From Microbacterium sp. (lineage in GTDB: Bacteria; Actinomycetota; Actinomycetes; Actinomycetales; Microbacteriaceae), in NCBI RefSeq assembly GCF_011620665.1, contig NZ_WOYQ01000021.1, positions 1 through 64,000 of the forward strand: a stretch of DNA of 64,000 nt, in the 5' to 3' direction. The notes under the pieces were generated by a model. That model had not been told where the DNA came from and searched no databases. It saw only the letters and a list, made by a program, of their open reading frames with translations. The stretch's first letter is position 1; every line of letters begins with the position of its first letter. This document shows, in pieces, positions 33,883 through 43,162 of this stretch. Both the position numbers and the translations under genes were made by a program.

Positions 33883-34347
33883 TCACTTCGCGCCGAGCAG
33901 GCTCCGCAGGCGCGCGACGTGCCCCGTGGCGTTCACGTTGTACAGTGCGTGCTCGATGCGGCCGTCCGCTGCCACCACGAAGGTCGACCGGATGACCCCC
34001 TCGACCACCCTGCCGTAGTTCATCTTCTCGCCCCACGCGCCGTAGGCGTCGTGGACGGTGTGGTCGGGATCGCTGAGGAGTGTGTAGGGGAGTGCGTCGC
34101 GCTCGCGGAAGGCGCGCAGGGTCGCCGGATCGTCCCGGGAGATTCCCACCACGGTGTAACCCGCGGCCTGGAGCGGGACGAGGCTGTCGCGGAAGTCGCA
34201 CGCCTCCGTCGTGCAGCCGGGAGTCATGGCGGCTGGGTAGAAGAACACGATGACGTCGCCTCGGAGGTCCGAGAGTGCGACATCGTTCCCGTCCTGGTCG
34301 GGCAACGTGAATCGGGGGGCGAGTGACCCGGGTTCGAGGCGCGGCAT
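33883..34347 (-). CDS. bcp: Thioredoxin-dependent peroxiredoxin (Bcp)
   Basis: A 154-residue AhpC/TSA-family peroxiredoxin of the Bcp/PrxQ type that reduces hydroperoxides with thioredoxin. The peroxidatic and resolving cysteines are five residues apart in TPGCTTEACDFRDS, with the Phe-Tyr-Pro run FFYPAA before and the later Arg in VVEGVIRSTFVV. It lies 10 bp downstream of rsgA in the same direction, part of the aroA-rsgA-bcp unit. The ATG at 34347 gives MPRLEPGSLAPRFTLPDQDG. Together with sigH-rshA upstream it puts peroxide defence and a thiol-stress sigma factor side by side. Confidence 0.93.
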   Translation of the reverse strand: MPRLEPGSLAPRFTLPDQDGNDVALSDLRGDVIVFFYPAAMTPGCTTEACDFRDSLVPLQAAGYTVVGISRDDPATLRAFRERDALPYTLLSDPDHTVHDAYGAWGEKMNYGRVVEGVIRSTFVVAADGRIEHALYNVNATGHVARLRSLLGAK

Positions 34348-34356
34348 GGGCTCAGC

Positions 34357-35412
34357 CTACGCGCGCCCGTCTCCGGAGAAAGTCGTGAGCAGCCGTTGCA
34401 GCGAGTCGAGGCGTGCCATGCCGCGATCGCCGAGGCGTCCCTCCGCGACGGCTTCGGCAATGGCGCAGTCGGGGGCGTCGCGGAGGTGCGTGCAGCCGCG
34501 CGGGCATTCTTCTGCGACGGCGGCGAGATCGGTGAACGCCGCGAGGATGCTCGCGGGATCGACGTGTCCGAGGCCGAACGAGCGGACTCCCGGGGTGTCG
34601 ATGACCCACCCGCGGCCGTCGGTGCTCTGGTAGCGCAGCGAGACAGTCGAACTGGAGGTGTGGCGCCCGCGCCCGGTGACTTCGTTGACGTGGCCGGTCG
34701 CACGCAGTGCACTCGGCACAAGCGCGTTCACGAGCGTGGATTTGCCCACGCCGGAGTGCCCGACGAAGACCGTGGAGTGGCCCTCGAGGCGCCTTCCGAT
34801 CGCCTCGAGCGGCATGCCCTCCGGGCTGCTCCGGAAGATCTCCAGCCTGTCGAGGCCCTCGAAGTGTCCGAGGAAGGACGTCGGGTCGGCCAGATCGGTC
34901 TTGGTGACCACGAGCAGGGGATGGATGCCGGCATCCAACGCGGCTATCAGGTACCGATCGACGAGCCGTGGTCGGGGCTCCGGATCGGCCGCCGCGACCA
35001 CGATGAGCATCTGATCGGCGTTCGCGACGATGATGCGCTCGACCTGGTCGGTGTCGTCTGCGCTTCGGCGCAGCAGTGACGTGCGCTCCTGGATGCCGAC
35101 GATCCGCGCCAGGGTTCCGTCATCACCCGTCGAGTCGCCCACGATGCGTGCGCGGTCCCCGGTGACGATCGGCTGTGTGCGCAGGTCCCGCGCGCGCGTG
35201 GCGAGCACCAGGTGCTCGTCGGATCCGTCTTCATCTACGAGCACCGTGTAGCGGCCGCGGTCGACGCCCAGCACGCGGGCGATCTGGGCGTCTGCGTGCA
35301 CCGGCCGCCGCTTCGTGCGGGGTCGGTTGGCTTTGGGGTTCGGGCGGACGCGGATGTCGGATTCGTCGAAGTCGTCGTCGTCTTCGTCTTCGGGGGCTTC
35401 CCACCAGTTCAT
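34357..35412 (-). CDS. rsgA: Ribosome small-subunit-dependent GTPase RsgA
   Basis: A 351-residue circularly permuted GTPase that acts late in 30S subunit maturation. The order is OB-fold (about 45-110), G4 motif VVTKTDLAD, G1 FVGHSGVGKSTLVNALV, G3 DTPGVRSFG, and a C-terminal zinc-binding region EECPRGCTHLRDAPDC. The N-terminal 40 residues are acidic and then basic, an unusual tail (EDEDDDDFDESD). It lies 10 bp downstream of aroA and upstream of bcp, the same aroA-rsgA order as in mycobacteria. Confidence 0.95.
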   Translation of the reverse strand: MNWWEAPEDEDDDDFDESDIRVRPNPKANRPRTKRRPVHADAQIARVLGVDRGRYTVLVDEDGSDEHLVLATRARDLRTQPIVTGDRARIVGDSTGDDGTLARIVGIQERTSLLRRSADDTDQVERIIVANADQMLIVVAAADPEPRPRLVDRYLIAALDAGIHPLLVVTKTDLADPTSFLGHFEGLDRLEIFRSSPEGMPLEAIGRRLEGHSTVFVGHSGVGKSTLVNALVPSALRATGHVNEVTGRGRHTSSSTVSLRYQSTDGRGWVIDTPGVRSFGLGHVDPASILAAFTDLAAVAEECPRGCTHLRDAPDCAIAEAVAEGRLGDRGMARLDSLQRLLTTFSGDGRA

Positions 35413-35421
35413 CGGGGCGGG

Positions 35422-36789
35422 TCAGCTGTCCGCGGCCAGGAGTCGCTGCCACAGCCGGGGGAATTCGGGCATGGTCTTCGCAGTCGTGCCGATGTCGTCG
35501 ACCTGCACTCCCGGAACGCGCAGCCCGATGATGGCACCGGCCGTCGCAATGCGGTGATCGTGGTGGGCCTGCCAGACGCCGCCGTGCAGCGGCCGGGGGA
35601 CCACGCGTATGCCATCGGGGAGTTCCTCGGCGTCGCCGCCGAGCGAGCGCAGGTTGGACACCAGTGCGGCGATGCGGTCCGTCTCGTGCCCGCGGATGTG
35701 TCCGATGCCGTGGAGTGTCGTCGGGGCGTCGGCGAAGGCGGCCAGCGCGAAAAGTGCGGGCGTCAACTCGCTCGCGGTGGTGAGGTCCAGGTCGACGCCG
35801 GCGATTCGTCCCGTGCCGGCGACGCTGAGCGCGCCGGCGCGTCGAGACGTCCGCGCGCCGAGAAGCGACAGGATCTCAGGGAGCAGTGCACCCGGCTGGG
35901 TGGAGCTGGCCGGCCAGCCGGGGATCGTGACCACGCCGCCGACGACGAGGGCCGCCGCGAGGAACGGCGCCGCATTGGAGAGGTCGGGTTCGATGACGGC
36001 GTCTCGCCCACGCGGGGTGCCCGCAGGGACGACCCACTCGTTGGGGGTCGGCCGCTCGACGTGCACGCCACGCCGCGCGAGCGTGTCGATCGTCATGTCG
36101 ATATGCGGAAGGCTCGGCAGGCGGTCGCCGGAGTGGATGAGGTGCAAGCCGACGTCGAAGCGGGGCGCCGCCAGCAGAAGCCCCGACACGAACTGGCTCG
36201 AGCCGCTCGCGTCGATGGTGACCTCGCCGCCGCGGATGTGCCCGCGTCCGCGGACGGTGAACGGCAGCGACCAGGTGCCGCCGTCATCGATGTCGGCACC
36301 TATCTCCCGCAGCGCCTTGATCATCGTGCCCATTGGTCGGTGAAGTGCCGTGGGGTGCGCAGTGATGGTCACGTCGCCCGTCGCAAGCCCGGCGATCGGG
36401 GCGATGAAACGCATGACAGTCCCGGCTTGGCCGCAGTCGATGACGCTGTGCCCACGGAAGTGCGCGGGGGGAGTGACCTGCAGGTCGGGGCCGAATTCGC
36501 CGCTGCCGGAGATCTCATCGATTTCTACGCCGAGCAGTCTCAGCGCTTCGATCATGCGGGCGGAATCGTCTGAGTGGAGGGGCGCGGTGAGCGTGCTCGG
36601 CCCGTCCGCGATCGCGGCCAGGACCAGCTTGCGGTTGGTGAGGGACTTGGATCCGGGGACTGAGATCGTCGACTCGAGCGGCCCCGCGACGCTCGGCGCA
36701 TCCCAGAACCCGTTCGTCGACGTCAGCCCTCCCGCACGGCGCGGGTTGAGGGATGAGGAGGAATCTGGGGAATACCCGGGAGCGGTCAT
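35422..36789 (-). CDS. aroA: 3-phosphoshikimate 1-carboxyvinyltransferase
   Basis: A 455-residue EPSP synthase of the shikimate pathway, transferring enolpyruvyl from PEP to shikimate-3-phosphate. The two signatures are [16 protein letters not shown] near residue 46 and [13 protein letters not shown] near 120, and the C-terminal [14 protein letters not shown] is present. The N-terminus is a 35-residue Ser/Gly extension. The ATG at 36789 is divergent from sigH; the two starts are 47 bp apart and share promoter DNA. A TAGGGT on the minus strand (36798-36803) 8 nt upstream is a possible -10 element. Confidence 0.95.
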   Translation of the reverse strand: MTAPGYSPDSSSSLNPRRAGGLTSTNGFWDAPSVAGPLESTISVPGSKSLTNRKLVLAAIADGPSTLTAPLHSDDSARMIEALRLLGVEIDEISGSGEFGPDLQVTPPAHFRGHSVIDCGQAGTVMRFIAPIAGLATGDVTITAHPTALHRPMGTMIKALREIGADIDDGGTWSLPFTVRGRGHIRGGEVTIDASGSSQFVSGLLLAAPRFDVGLHLIHSGDRLPSLPHIDMTIDTLARRGVHVERPTPNEWVVPAGTPRGRDAVIEPDLSNAAPFLAAALVVGGVVTIPGWPASSTQPGALLPEILSLLGARTSRRAGALSVAGTGRIAGVDLDLTTASELTPALFALAAFADAPTTLHGIGHIRGHETDRIAALVSNLRSLGGDAEELPDGIRVVPRPLHGGVWQAHHDHRIATAGAIIGLRVPGVQVDDIGTTAKTMPEFPRLWQRLLAADS

Positions 36790-36795
36790 CGGGTT
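36768..36795 (+). promoter_or_regulatory. SigH/SigR-type promoter of sigH
   Basis: GGGAATA (36768-36774), a 17 nt spacer and GGTT (36792-36795) match the SigH/SigR consensus (GGAAT-N18-19-GTT). It predicts transcription from about 36801, 35 nt before the GTG at 36836. It lies inside and just upstream of the aroA start region, so autoregulation of sigH would compete with aroA. Confidence 0.7.
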
Positions 36796-36835
36796 CTACC
36801 CTAACGAACCTCACGACATCGCTGGAAGGAGCCGC

Positions 36836-37519
36836 GTGACGGCCGCAGCCACACCGATGCTCACGCACGCCTCGGACATAGACTGGCGCGTGATGGAAGA
36901 GCAGGCGGCAACAGACCCGCAGACCCAGCCGGATCCGCAGAGCCAGGATCCTCGCACGCAGTTCGAGCAGCAGGCACTGCCGTTCATGGACCAGCTGTAT
37001 GCCGCCGGCATGCGCATGACGCGCAACCCGGCCGACGCGGCCGACCTCGTGCAGGAGACGTTCGTGAAGGCCTTCGCATCGTGGTCGTCGTTCACACAGG
37101 GCACGAATCTCAAGGCGTGGCTCTACCGCATTCTCACGAACACCTACATCAACACCTACCGGAAGAAGCAGCGCGAGCTGTACCAGGGAACGATTGACGA
37201 GCTCGAGGACTGGCAGCTCGGCGGCGCTGAATCCACGACGGCATCCAGCTCCCGCTCGGCCGAGGCCGAGGCAATCGACCACATGCCGGCATCCGTCGTG
37301 AAGGACGCGCTCCAGTCCATTCCGGAGGACTTCCGTCTGGCGGTGTACCTCGCAGACGTCGAAGGATTCGCGTATCAAGAGATCGCGGACATCATGAAGA
37401 CACCGATCGGCACGGTCATGAGCCGCCTGCACCGCGGCAGGCGCATGCTGCGTGATCTGCTCGCCGACTATGCACGAGAGCGCGGCATTGATGTGCCCGC
37501 CACGAGGAGAGCGAAATGA
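36836..37519 (+). CDS. sigH: ECF sigma factor SigH/SigR
   Basis: A 227-residue sigma factor for thiol-oxidative stress. Region 2 is [40 protein letters not shown], region 4 is [37 protein letters not shown]. The GTG at 36836 has GGAAGGAG upstream, so the N-terminal extension [13 protein letters not shown] is real; a shorter start at 36893 is possible. A SigH-type promoter just upstream indicates positive autoregulation. The stop overlaps the anti-sigma gene by ATGA, so the factor and its inhibitor are co-translated. Confidence 0.94.
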   Translation: MTAAATPMLTHASDIDWRVMEEQAATDPQTQPDPQSQDPRTQFEQQALPFMDQLYAAGMRMTRNPADAADLVQETFVKAFASWSSFTQGTNLKAWLYRILTNTYINTYRKKQRELYQGTIDELEDWQLGGAESTTASSSRSAEAEAIDHMPASVVKDALQSIPEDFRLAVYLADVEGFAYQEIADIMKTPIGTVMSRLHRGRRMLRDLLADYARERGIDVPATRRAK

Positions 37520-37761
37520 GCGACTGCGGCTGCGACAAGGCACGCAAAGACCTGGAAGAGTACCTCCGCAACGAGGTCTGCAAGACGCGGCACTCAGACA
37601 TCACCGAGCACCTCGAGAATTGTCCGGCGTGCCGTGATGAAGCGCTCGTCGCGACGACGCTCACGGCCGTCATCGCGCGCGCATGCAGGGAAAGTGCCCC
37701 GGACGAACTGCGCGATCAGGTGCTGGCGCGTCTGCGCGGCGGCCAGGCCGCGCACCACTGA
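37516..37761 (+). CDS. rshA: Redox-sensitive zinc anti-sigma factor RshA/RsrA
   Basis: An 81-residue zinc anti-sigma factor that holds SigH until disulfide stress. The ZAS motif is present: His in [19 protein letters not shown] with H-x3-C-x2-C spacing, plus the N-terminal cysteines CGCDKAR and KTRHS region that contribute to the zinc or disulfide site. The overlap with sigH (ATGA) fits equimolar production. It is followed by convergent kgd. Confidence 0.93.
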   Translation: MSDCGCDKARKDLEEYLRNEVCKTRHSDITEHLENCPACRDEALVATTLTAVIARACRESAPDELRDQVLARLRGGQAAHH

Positions 37762-37785
37762 CCGCTGTCGGGTCGCGGCCCGGTC

Positions 37786-40700
37786 TCAGAGCGTGAGCGC
37801 CTGCTCCAGGGTGTCGGCCTGTTCGCGTGCATGCACCTTCGGTGAGCCGGTCGCGGTCGATGCGGCTGCGGCACGCGAAATGCGGCGGATCGTCCGGCCG
37901 TGCAGGTGCTTGACGACCTCGAGAGCCACGAAGGGCCACGCGCCCTGATTCTCGGGCTCATCCTGCACCCAGACCAGTTCGGCGTTCGGGTAGCTGTCGA
38001 TGACGGCATTGAGCTGGTCGATCGGAGCCGGGTAGAGCTGTTCGAGCCGAACGAGGGCGACCGTCGGGTTGGGATTCTTCTCGAGCTCGGCCTTGAGGTC
38101 CCAGTGAATCTTGCCGGAGTGCAGGAGCACCCGCGTCACGGCGGACGCGTCGAGACCACGATCATCGTCGAGCACGGGCTCGAAGCGGCCCGTCGCGAAG
38201 TCTTCCACCTTGCTGGTCGCCCCGCGCAGACGCAGCATGGCCTTCGGCGTGAAGACGACGAGGGGACGCCGCGGACGCGCATAAGCCTGACGGCGCAGCA
38301 GGTGGAAATACGACGCGGGTGTCGAAGGACGAGCGACCGTCATGTTGTCTTGCGCGCACATCTGCAGGTAGCGCTCGATGCGCGCTGACGAGTGATCGGG
38401 TCCCTGCCCTTCGTAGCCGTGCGGGAGGAGCAGGACGATCCCGGACTGCTGTCCCCACTTCTGCTCGGCCGCCGAGATGTACTCGTCGATCACCGACTGA
38501 GCGCCGTTCGCGAAGTCGCCGAACTGCGCTTCCCAGAGCGTGAGGGTGTCGGGCCGCTCCACCGAATACCCGTACTCGAATCCGAGAGCGGCGTATTCGC
38601 TCAGCAGGGAGTCGTAGACATGGATGCGTCCCTGGTTCTGGCCGAGGTTGGCCAAGGGCAGCCACTCCTGCCCGTTCGCGCGGTCGTGCAGCACGGCGTG
38701 CCGCTGCACGAAGGTGCCGCGACGGGCGTCCTGACCCGCGAGACGGACGTTGGTACCTTCCATGAGCAGCGAGCCGAACGCCAGCAGCTCGCCGAAGGCC
38801 CAGTCGACACCGCCGTTCCGGCTCATCTCGCTCCGCTTGTCGAGCAGTTGCTGCAGCTTGCTGTGGACAGTGAAGCCTTCGGGCTTGTTGAGGAAGGCGT
38901 CACCGATCTGGCGGACGACATCCGCGCCGACTCCCGTGGTCTCCGGCTCGCCCACGGCGGCCTCGATCGGACCCGTCGCCGGCGAGACGATGCCGATTGC
39001 ACCCGTTGCGGCCGCATGCGTCTCGGCGAAGGCGATCTCCAAGCGGTTCTGGAAGTCCTGCTTGGTGTTCTCGTATTCCTCTTGGGTGATGTCTGCGCGC
39101 CCGACCAGTGCTTCGGTGTACAAGCGGCGCACGGACCGCTTGGCCTCGATGAGGTTGGTCATCAGGGGCTGGGTCATCGAGGGATCGTCACCCTCGTTGT
39201 GACCGCGGCGGCGATAGCAGACGAGATCGACGATGACGTCGCGGTGGAACTCCTGGCGATACCGGAATGCCAGGTCGGCCACGCGCGCAACCGCCTCCGG
39301 GTCGTCGCCGTTGACGTGGAAGATGGGGGCCTGGATGGTCTTGGCGACATCCGTGGCGTAGATCGACGTGCGACCGTCCTGCGGCAGGGTGGTGAAACCG
39401 ACCTGGTTGTTGACGATGATGTGCACCGTGCCGCCGGTGCGGTAACCCCGGAGCTGCGACATCTGCAGTGTCTCGACCACGACGCCCTGACCGGCGAAGG
39501 CGGCGTCGCCGTGCACGAGAATCGGCAGCCACGAGTACGAGCCCATGGGCATCCGGTCCTGCTTGGCGCGGACGATACCCTCCAGTACGCCGTCGACGGT
39601 CTCGAGGTGCGACGGGTTCGCTGCCAGATGGACGGGGAGTTCCTGCCCGGCATCCGAGACGAACGTCCCGTCGGTGCCCAGGTGGTACTTCACGTCACCG
39701 GACCCGCTCTTGGAGCCGATCGCGACCGAGCCCTCGAACTCGCGGAAGATCTGACTGTATGTCTTGCCCGCGATGTTCGTCAGCACGTTCAGCCGGCCCC
39801 GGTGGGCCATGCCGATCGCCGCGCCGTCGAGGTTCGCGCCGGCCGCACCCTGCAGGATCTCGTCGAGGAGCGGAATGAGGGATTCCCCTCCTTCGAGGCT
39901 GAATCGCTTCTGCCCGACGTATTTGGTCTGCAGGAACGTCTCGAACGCCTCGGCCTGGTTGAGCTTGTCGAGGATGCGGAGCTGCTCGTCGTGGCCGGGC
40001 TTCTGGTACTTGACCTCGACGTTGTCCTGGAACCACTTCCGCTGACGCGGGTCCTGGATGTGCATGTACTCGATGCCGATCGTGCGGCAGTAGGAGTCGC
40101 GGAGGACGCCCAGAATCTCGCGCAGCCGCATGAGGCGCTTGCCGCCGAACCCTCCCGTGACGAATTCACGGTCGAGGTCCCAGAACGTCAGTCCGTGGCT
40201 CTCCAGCTCGAGATCGGGGTGCGTGCGCTGCCGGTACTCGAGCGGGTCGATGTCGGCCATCAGATGACCGCGCACGCGGAACGAGTTGATGAGTTCCTGC
40301 ACGCGTGCGGTCTTGTTGACGCGCTCGGCGATGTCGACGTTGATGTCACCGGCCCAGTGGATCGGTGCATAGGGAATGCGCAGCGCCGCGAAGACATCCT
40401 CGTAGAAGCTGCGCTGACCTGTGAGCAGCTCATGGACGATCTTCAGGAACTCGCCCGAACCGGCGCCCTGGATGACGCGGTGATCGTAGGTGCTCGTGAG
40501 GGTGATCGTCTTGCCGATGCCGAGCTCGACAAGCGTCTTCTCGCTCGAGCCCTGGAACTCTGCCGGGTACTCGAGGGCGCCCGCACCGATGATGCAGCCC
40601 TGACCCTTCATCAGGCGGGGGACGGAGTGCACCGTGCCGATGCCACCGGGGTTGGTGAGTGAGATCGTGGTGCCCTGGAAGTCTGCCGCCGTGAGTTTGT

Positions 40701-41460
40701 TGGCGCGCGCGCGGCTGACGAGGTCCTCGTAGGACGCGAGGTACTCGCTGAACGTCAGCGATTCGGCCCGCTTGATGCTGGGAACCAGGAGCGCTCTCGT
40801 GCCGTCGGGCTTGGGCAGATCGATCGCGATGCCCAGATTGATGTGCGCCGGGGCCACGACGGAGGGTTTCCCGTCAATCTCGGCGTAGGCGACGTTCTGA
40901 CTCGGGAAGATCTTCACCGCTTGGATCAGTGCCCACCCGATGAGGTGGGTGAAGCTCACTTTGCCACCCCGGGTGCGCGCCATGTGATTGTTCATCACGA
41001 TGCGATTGTCGATCATGAGCTTCGCCGGGACGGTGCGCACGCTCGTGGCGGTCGGGACGGTCAACGACTCGTCCATGTTCGCCGCGATCGTCTTGGTCAT
41101 GCCGCGCAGCGGCGTGACAACGTCGTCGTCCGCTGCGCGGGCGGGCCCCGGCTCGACGGCCGGCGCCTGAGCGGGCACGGGTTGCGGAGCAGCCGGGCGG
41201 GTGGTCGTCCGGGCCACGGGCGGGGCGCCGACGACGGGGATCGGGGCGGTCACCGGCCTCGGCTCGGCTGTGACTGCGGGAGTCGCCGCGGGCGCCGGGG
41301 CGGCGGCGCTGGGGTGGTAGGCCTCGAGCACGGGCCACCAGGCTTTGTCGACCGAGTTGCGGTCCTGCGTGAACTGGTCGTACATTTCAGCGACGAGCCA
41401 CTCGTTGGCCCCGAATTCGCCTTTGCTGGAAGTTCCCACGCCGGCCACCTGACTGGACAC
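37786..41460 (-). CDS. kgd: Multifunctional 2-oxoglutarate decarboxylase/dehydrogenase (Kgd)
   Basis: A 1224-residue actinobacterial Kgd protein combining an E2-like acyltransferase domain and an E1 dehydrogenase domain in one chain. After the conserved FGANEWLVAEMYDQF start comes a Pro/Ala-rich linker (about 55-110), the acyltransferase domain (110-340, MTKTIAANMDESLTVPTATSVR), and the thiamine-diphosphate E1 part (about 370-1224, HVNGDDPEAVARVADLAFRYR, RRRGHNEGDDPSMTQP). It feeds the TCA cycle or makes succinic semialdehyde. The GTG at 41460 is chosen because GCAGGCG precedes it; an ATG at 41478 would add six residues. Confidence 0.93.
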   Translation of the reverse strand: MSSQVAGVGTSSKGEFGANEWLVAEMYDQFTQDRNSVDKAWWPVLEAYHPSAAAPAPAATPAVTAEPRPVTAPIPVVGAPPVARTTTRPAAPQPVPAQAPAVEPGPARAADDDVVTPLRGMTKTIAANMDESLTVPTATSVRTVPAKLMIDNRIVMNNHMARTRGGKVSFTHLIGWALIQAVKIFPSQNVAYAEIDGKPSVVAPAHINLGIAIDLPKPDGTRALLVPSIKRAESLTFSEYLASYEDLVSRARANKLTAADFQGTTISLTNPGGIGTVHSVPRLMKGQGCIIGAGALEYPAEFQGSSEKTLVELGIGKTITLTSTYDHRVIQGAGSGEFLKIVHELLTGQRSFYEDVFAALRIPYAPIHWAGDINVDIAERVNKTARVQELINSFRVRGHLMADIDPLEYRQRTHPDLELESHGLTFWDLDREFVTGGFGGKRLMRLREILGVLRDSYCRTIGIEYMHIQDPRQRKWFQDNVEVKYQKPGHDEQLRILDKLNQAEAFETFLQTKYVGQKRFSLEGGESLIPLLDEILQGAAGANLDGAAIGMAHRGRLNVLTNIAGKTYSQIFREFEGSVAIGSKSGSGDVKYHLGTDGTFVSDAGQELPVHLAANPSHLETVDGVLEGIVRAKQDRMPMGSYSWLPILVHGDAAFAGQGVVVETLQMSQLRGYRTGGTVHIIVNNQVGFTTLPQDGRTSIYATDVAKTIQAPIFHVNGDDPEAVARVADLAFRYRQEFHRDVIVDLVCYRRRGHNEGDDPSMTQPLMTNLIEAKRSVRRLYTEALVGRADITQEEYENTKQDFQNRLEIAFAETHAAATGAIGIVSPATGPIEAAVGEPETTGVGADVVRQIGDAFLNKPEGFTVHSKLQQLLDKRSEMSRNGGVDWAFGELLAFGSLLMEGTNVRLAGQDARRGTFVQRHAVLHDRANGQEWLPLANLGQNQGRIHVYDSLLSEYAALGFEYGYSVERPDTLTLWEAQFGDFANGAQSVIDEYISAAEQKWGQQSGIVLLLPHGYEGQGPDHSSARIERYLQMCAQDNMTVARPSTPASYFHLLRRQAYARPRRPLVVFTPKAMLRLRGATSKVEDFATGRFEPVLDDDRGLDASAVTRVLLHSGKIHWDLKAELEKNPNPTVALVRLEQLYPAPIDQLNAVIDSYPNAELVWVQDEPENQGAWPFVALEVVKHLHGRTIRRISRAAAASTATGSPKVHAREQADTLEQALTL

Positions 41461-41533
41461 GGTTGCGCCTGCTTTCATCGATGAAGTTCAACTCGTGCGG
41501 GACCGTTGGCGGCCCTTGCGCACACAGCTATCT

Positions 41534-41539
41534 AGGGTA
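41534..41539 (-). promoter_or_regulatory. -10-like box TACCCT for kgd
   Basis: On the minus strand TACCCT lies about 70 nt upstream of the kgd start, next to the 8-7-8 inverted repeat. No clear -35 is visible. Confidence 0.4.
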
Positions 41540-41550
41540 TCCCAGTAATC

Positions 41551-41573
41551 CGTTCGAAGCCCCGGTTCGAACG
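41551..41573. promoter_or_regulatory. 8-7-8 perfect inverted repeat between kgd and guaB1
   Basis: CGTTCGAA (41551-41558), GCCCCGG and TTCGAACG (41566-41573) form a perfect inverted repeat. It covers the -35 position of the guaB1 promoter (-10 box at 41579) and lies next to the kgd promoter, so it may be an operator for one or both divergent genes. Confidence 0.6.
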
Positions 41574-41578
41574 CCGAG

Positions 41579-41584
41579 TAGCGT
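41579..41584 (+). promoter_or_regulatory. -10 box TAGCGT of guaB1, leaderless-type
   Basis: TAGCGT ends 6 nt before the ATG at 41591. Confidence 0.6.
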
Positions 41585-41590
41585 GGAGAC

Positions 41591-43048
41591 ATGCAGTTCT
41601 CCGGCCCGCAGCCCACCGTCGATCTGACCTACTCGGACGTCTTCCTCTTTCCTCGTCGGTCGGAGGTCACGAGCCGCCTTGATGTCGACCTGTCGCCGCG
41701 GGACGGTACGAGCGCGACGATCCCGCTTGTGGCCTCCAATATGAACTCGGTGACCGGCCCGCGCCTCGCGGCCGCGCTGGCCCGCCGCGGCGGGCTCGCC
41801 GTGCTTCCGCAGGACATGCCGCTGCAGGAGATCGACGCGGCGATCCGCTGGGTCAAGGAGCAGCCTCCGCAGTGGGACACGCCGATCGTGCTCGGCGCCG
41901 AGGCGAGCGTCGCCGAGGCGGCGACCCTCCTGCCGGCGGCCGACGGGCACGGAATCGTGGTGGTCGCTGCGCACGGACCGCGCGTCCACGTCGACGACCT
42001 CCTCGGCGTCGTGCCGGCCGCTCGCCTGGCCACCGCACTGCCGGATGCGCGGCTCGGAGACCTTGTGCGCGGGCGGACGGCATCCATCGACGCGGACGAC
42101 GTCGTCGACGCGCGGCACGCGTTCGACCTCATCGTCGCTGCTGAGGCGGAAACCGTGTGCGTGCTGCGCCACGGCTTCCTCGTGGGAACCCTCTCGCGCC
42201 GCACGGCGCTGCGCTCGACCCTTTATCGGCCGGCGGTGGACGCCGACGGCCGACTCATCGTGGCAGCCGCCGTCGGAATCAACGGAGACGTCGCAGCCAA
42301 GGCGCGGGCGCTCGCCTCGGCCGGAGTGGACGTGCTGGTCGTCGATACCGCCCACGGCCACCAGGAGGGGATGCTGCGTGCGCTCCGCACCGTTACAGAC
42401 CTCGACCTCGGCATTCCCATCGCGGCGGGCAACATCGTCACGACGGAAGGCGCGCGGGACCTCATCGGTGCGGGCGCGACGATCCTCAAGGTCGGGGTCG
42501 GGCCGGGGGCGATGTGCACGACACGCATGATGACGGCGGTCGGTCGGCCGCAGTTCTCGGCCGTACTGGAGACAGCACAGGCGGCGACCGAACTCGGCGC
42601 GCACGTGTGGGCAGACGGTGGCGTCCGATACCCTCGCGACGTCGCGTTGGCGCTCGCGGCGGGAGCGGCATCCGTCATGATCGGCTCGTGGTTCGCGGGC
42701 ACGATCGAGGCGCCGGGACACCTGCAGACCGACGCGGACGGGCGGGTCTACAAGGAGTCCTGGGGGATGGCCTCGACCAAGGCAGTGCTCGGCCGGTTCG
42801 GCCGGCTCGACCCCTACGAGCGTGCACGCAAGGAGCTGTTCGCCGAAGGGATCTCGTCATCGAAGATCTACCTCGACCCGCTGCGGCCCTCGGTCGAGGA
42901 CCTCATCGACATGATCACCGCCGGAGTGCGCTCGTCGTTCACCTACGCGGGCGCGGCGACGGTTGCGGAGTTTCACGACCGCGCGACGGTCGGGCTGCAG
43001 TCCGCCGCCGGCTACGAGGAAGGCAAGGCGTTGCCTGCGAGCTGGTAG
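41591..43048 (+). CDS. guaB1: IMP dehydrogenase-family protein GuaB1 (GMP reductase type)
   Basis: A 485-residue IMPDH/GMPR-family TIM-barrel enzyme with an inserted region in the CBS-domain position (about 95-210). The active-site loop is GVGPGAMCTTRMMTAVGRPQ with catalytic Cys, and the barrel signature VVDTAHGHQEGM and ADGGVRYPRDVALALAAGA follow. The sequence and the downstream CNNM pair match mycobacterial guaB1, which has been shown to be a GMP reductase that converts GMP to IMP, rather than the IMP dehydrogenase GuaB2. The -10 box is 6 nt before the ATG. Confidence 0.88.
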   Translation: MQFSGPQPTVDLTYSDVFLFPRRSEVTSRLDVDLSPRDGTSATIPLVASNMNSVTGPRLAAALARRGGLAVLPQDMPLQEIDAAIRWVKEQPPQWDTPIVLGAEASVAEAATLLPAADGHGIVVVAAHGPRVHVDDLLGVVPAARLATALPDARLGDLVRGRTASIDADDVVDARHAFDLIVAAEAETVCVLRHGFLVGTLSRRTALRSTLYRPAVDADGRLIVAAAVGINGDVAAKARALASAGVDVLVVDTAHGHQEGMLRALRTVTDLDLGIPIAAGNIVTTEGARDLIGAGATILKVGVGPGAMCTTRMMTAVGRPQFSAVLETAQAATELGAHVWADGGVRYPRDVALALAAGAASVMIGSWFAGTIEAPGHLQTDADGRVYKESWGMASTKAVLGRFGRLDPYERARKELFAEGISSSKIYLDPLRPSVEDLIDMITAGVRSSFTYAGAATVAEFHDRATVGLQSAAGYEEGKALPASW

Positions 43049-43077
43049 GCAAAGCGACCCCCGACCGACGGGTGCCG

Positions 43078-43083
43078 TAGAAT
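43078..43083 (+). promoter_or_regulatory. -10 box TAGAAT upstream of the leader ORF
   Basis: TAGAAT lies 10 nt before the ATG at 43094 of the leader ORF. It is the closest match to TATAAT in this part of the window. Confidence 0.55.
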
Positions 43084-43093
43084 CGTCGGCATA

Positions 43094-43162
43094 ATGGACG
43101 ACCCTCCCAGTAGACGCTCGCCCCACCGACCCCGCTCCCCACTCGACGGGGGAGATGCGTGA
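43094..43162 (+). CDS. Probable 22-codon Pro/Asp-rich leader peptide (uORF)
   Basis: ATG at 43094 opens a 22-codon frame beginning MDDPPSRRSPHRPRSP and ending in an acidic DGGDA stretch. Its TGA (43160-43162) overlaps the ATG of the CNNM gene by one base, and a GGGGGAGA ribosome-binding site lies inside it. It starts with two acidic residues and two prolines, has six prolines in 22 codons and several arginines, resembling the enterobacterial MgtL leader (MEPDPTPLPRRR), whose translation is destabilised at low Mg2+. The downstream gene belongs to a family linked to Mg2+ handling. Function is inferred. Confidence 0.5.
   Translation: MDDPPSRRSPHRPRSPLDGGDA

Noticed and set aside
38392..40662. 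756-codon open frame antisense to kgd
   Set aside because: It lies wholly inside the clear Kgd coding region and shows Asp/Val/Arg-rich shadow composition without any family motif.
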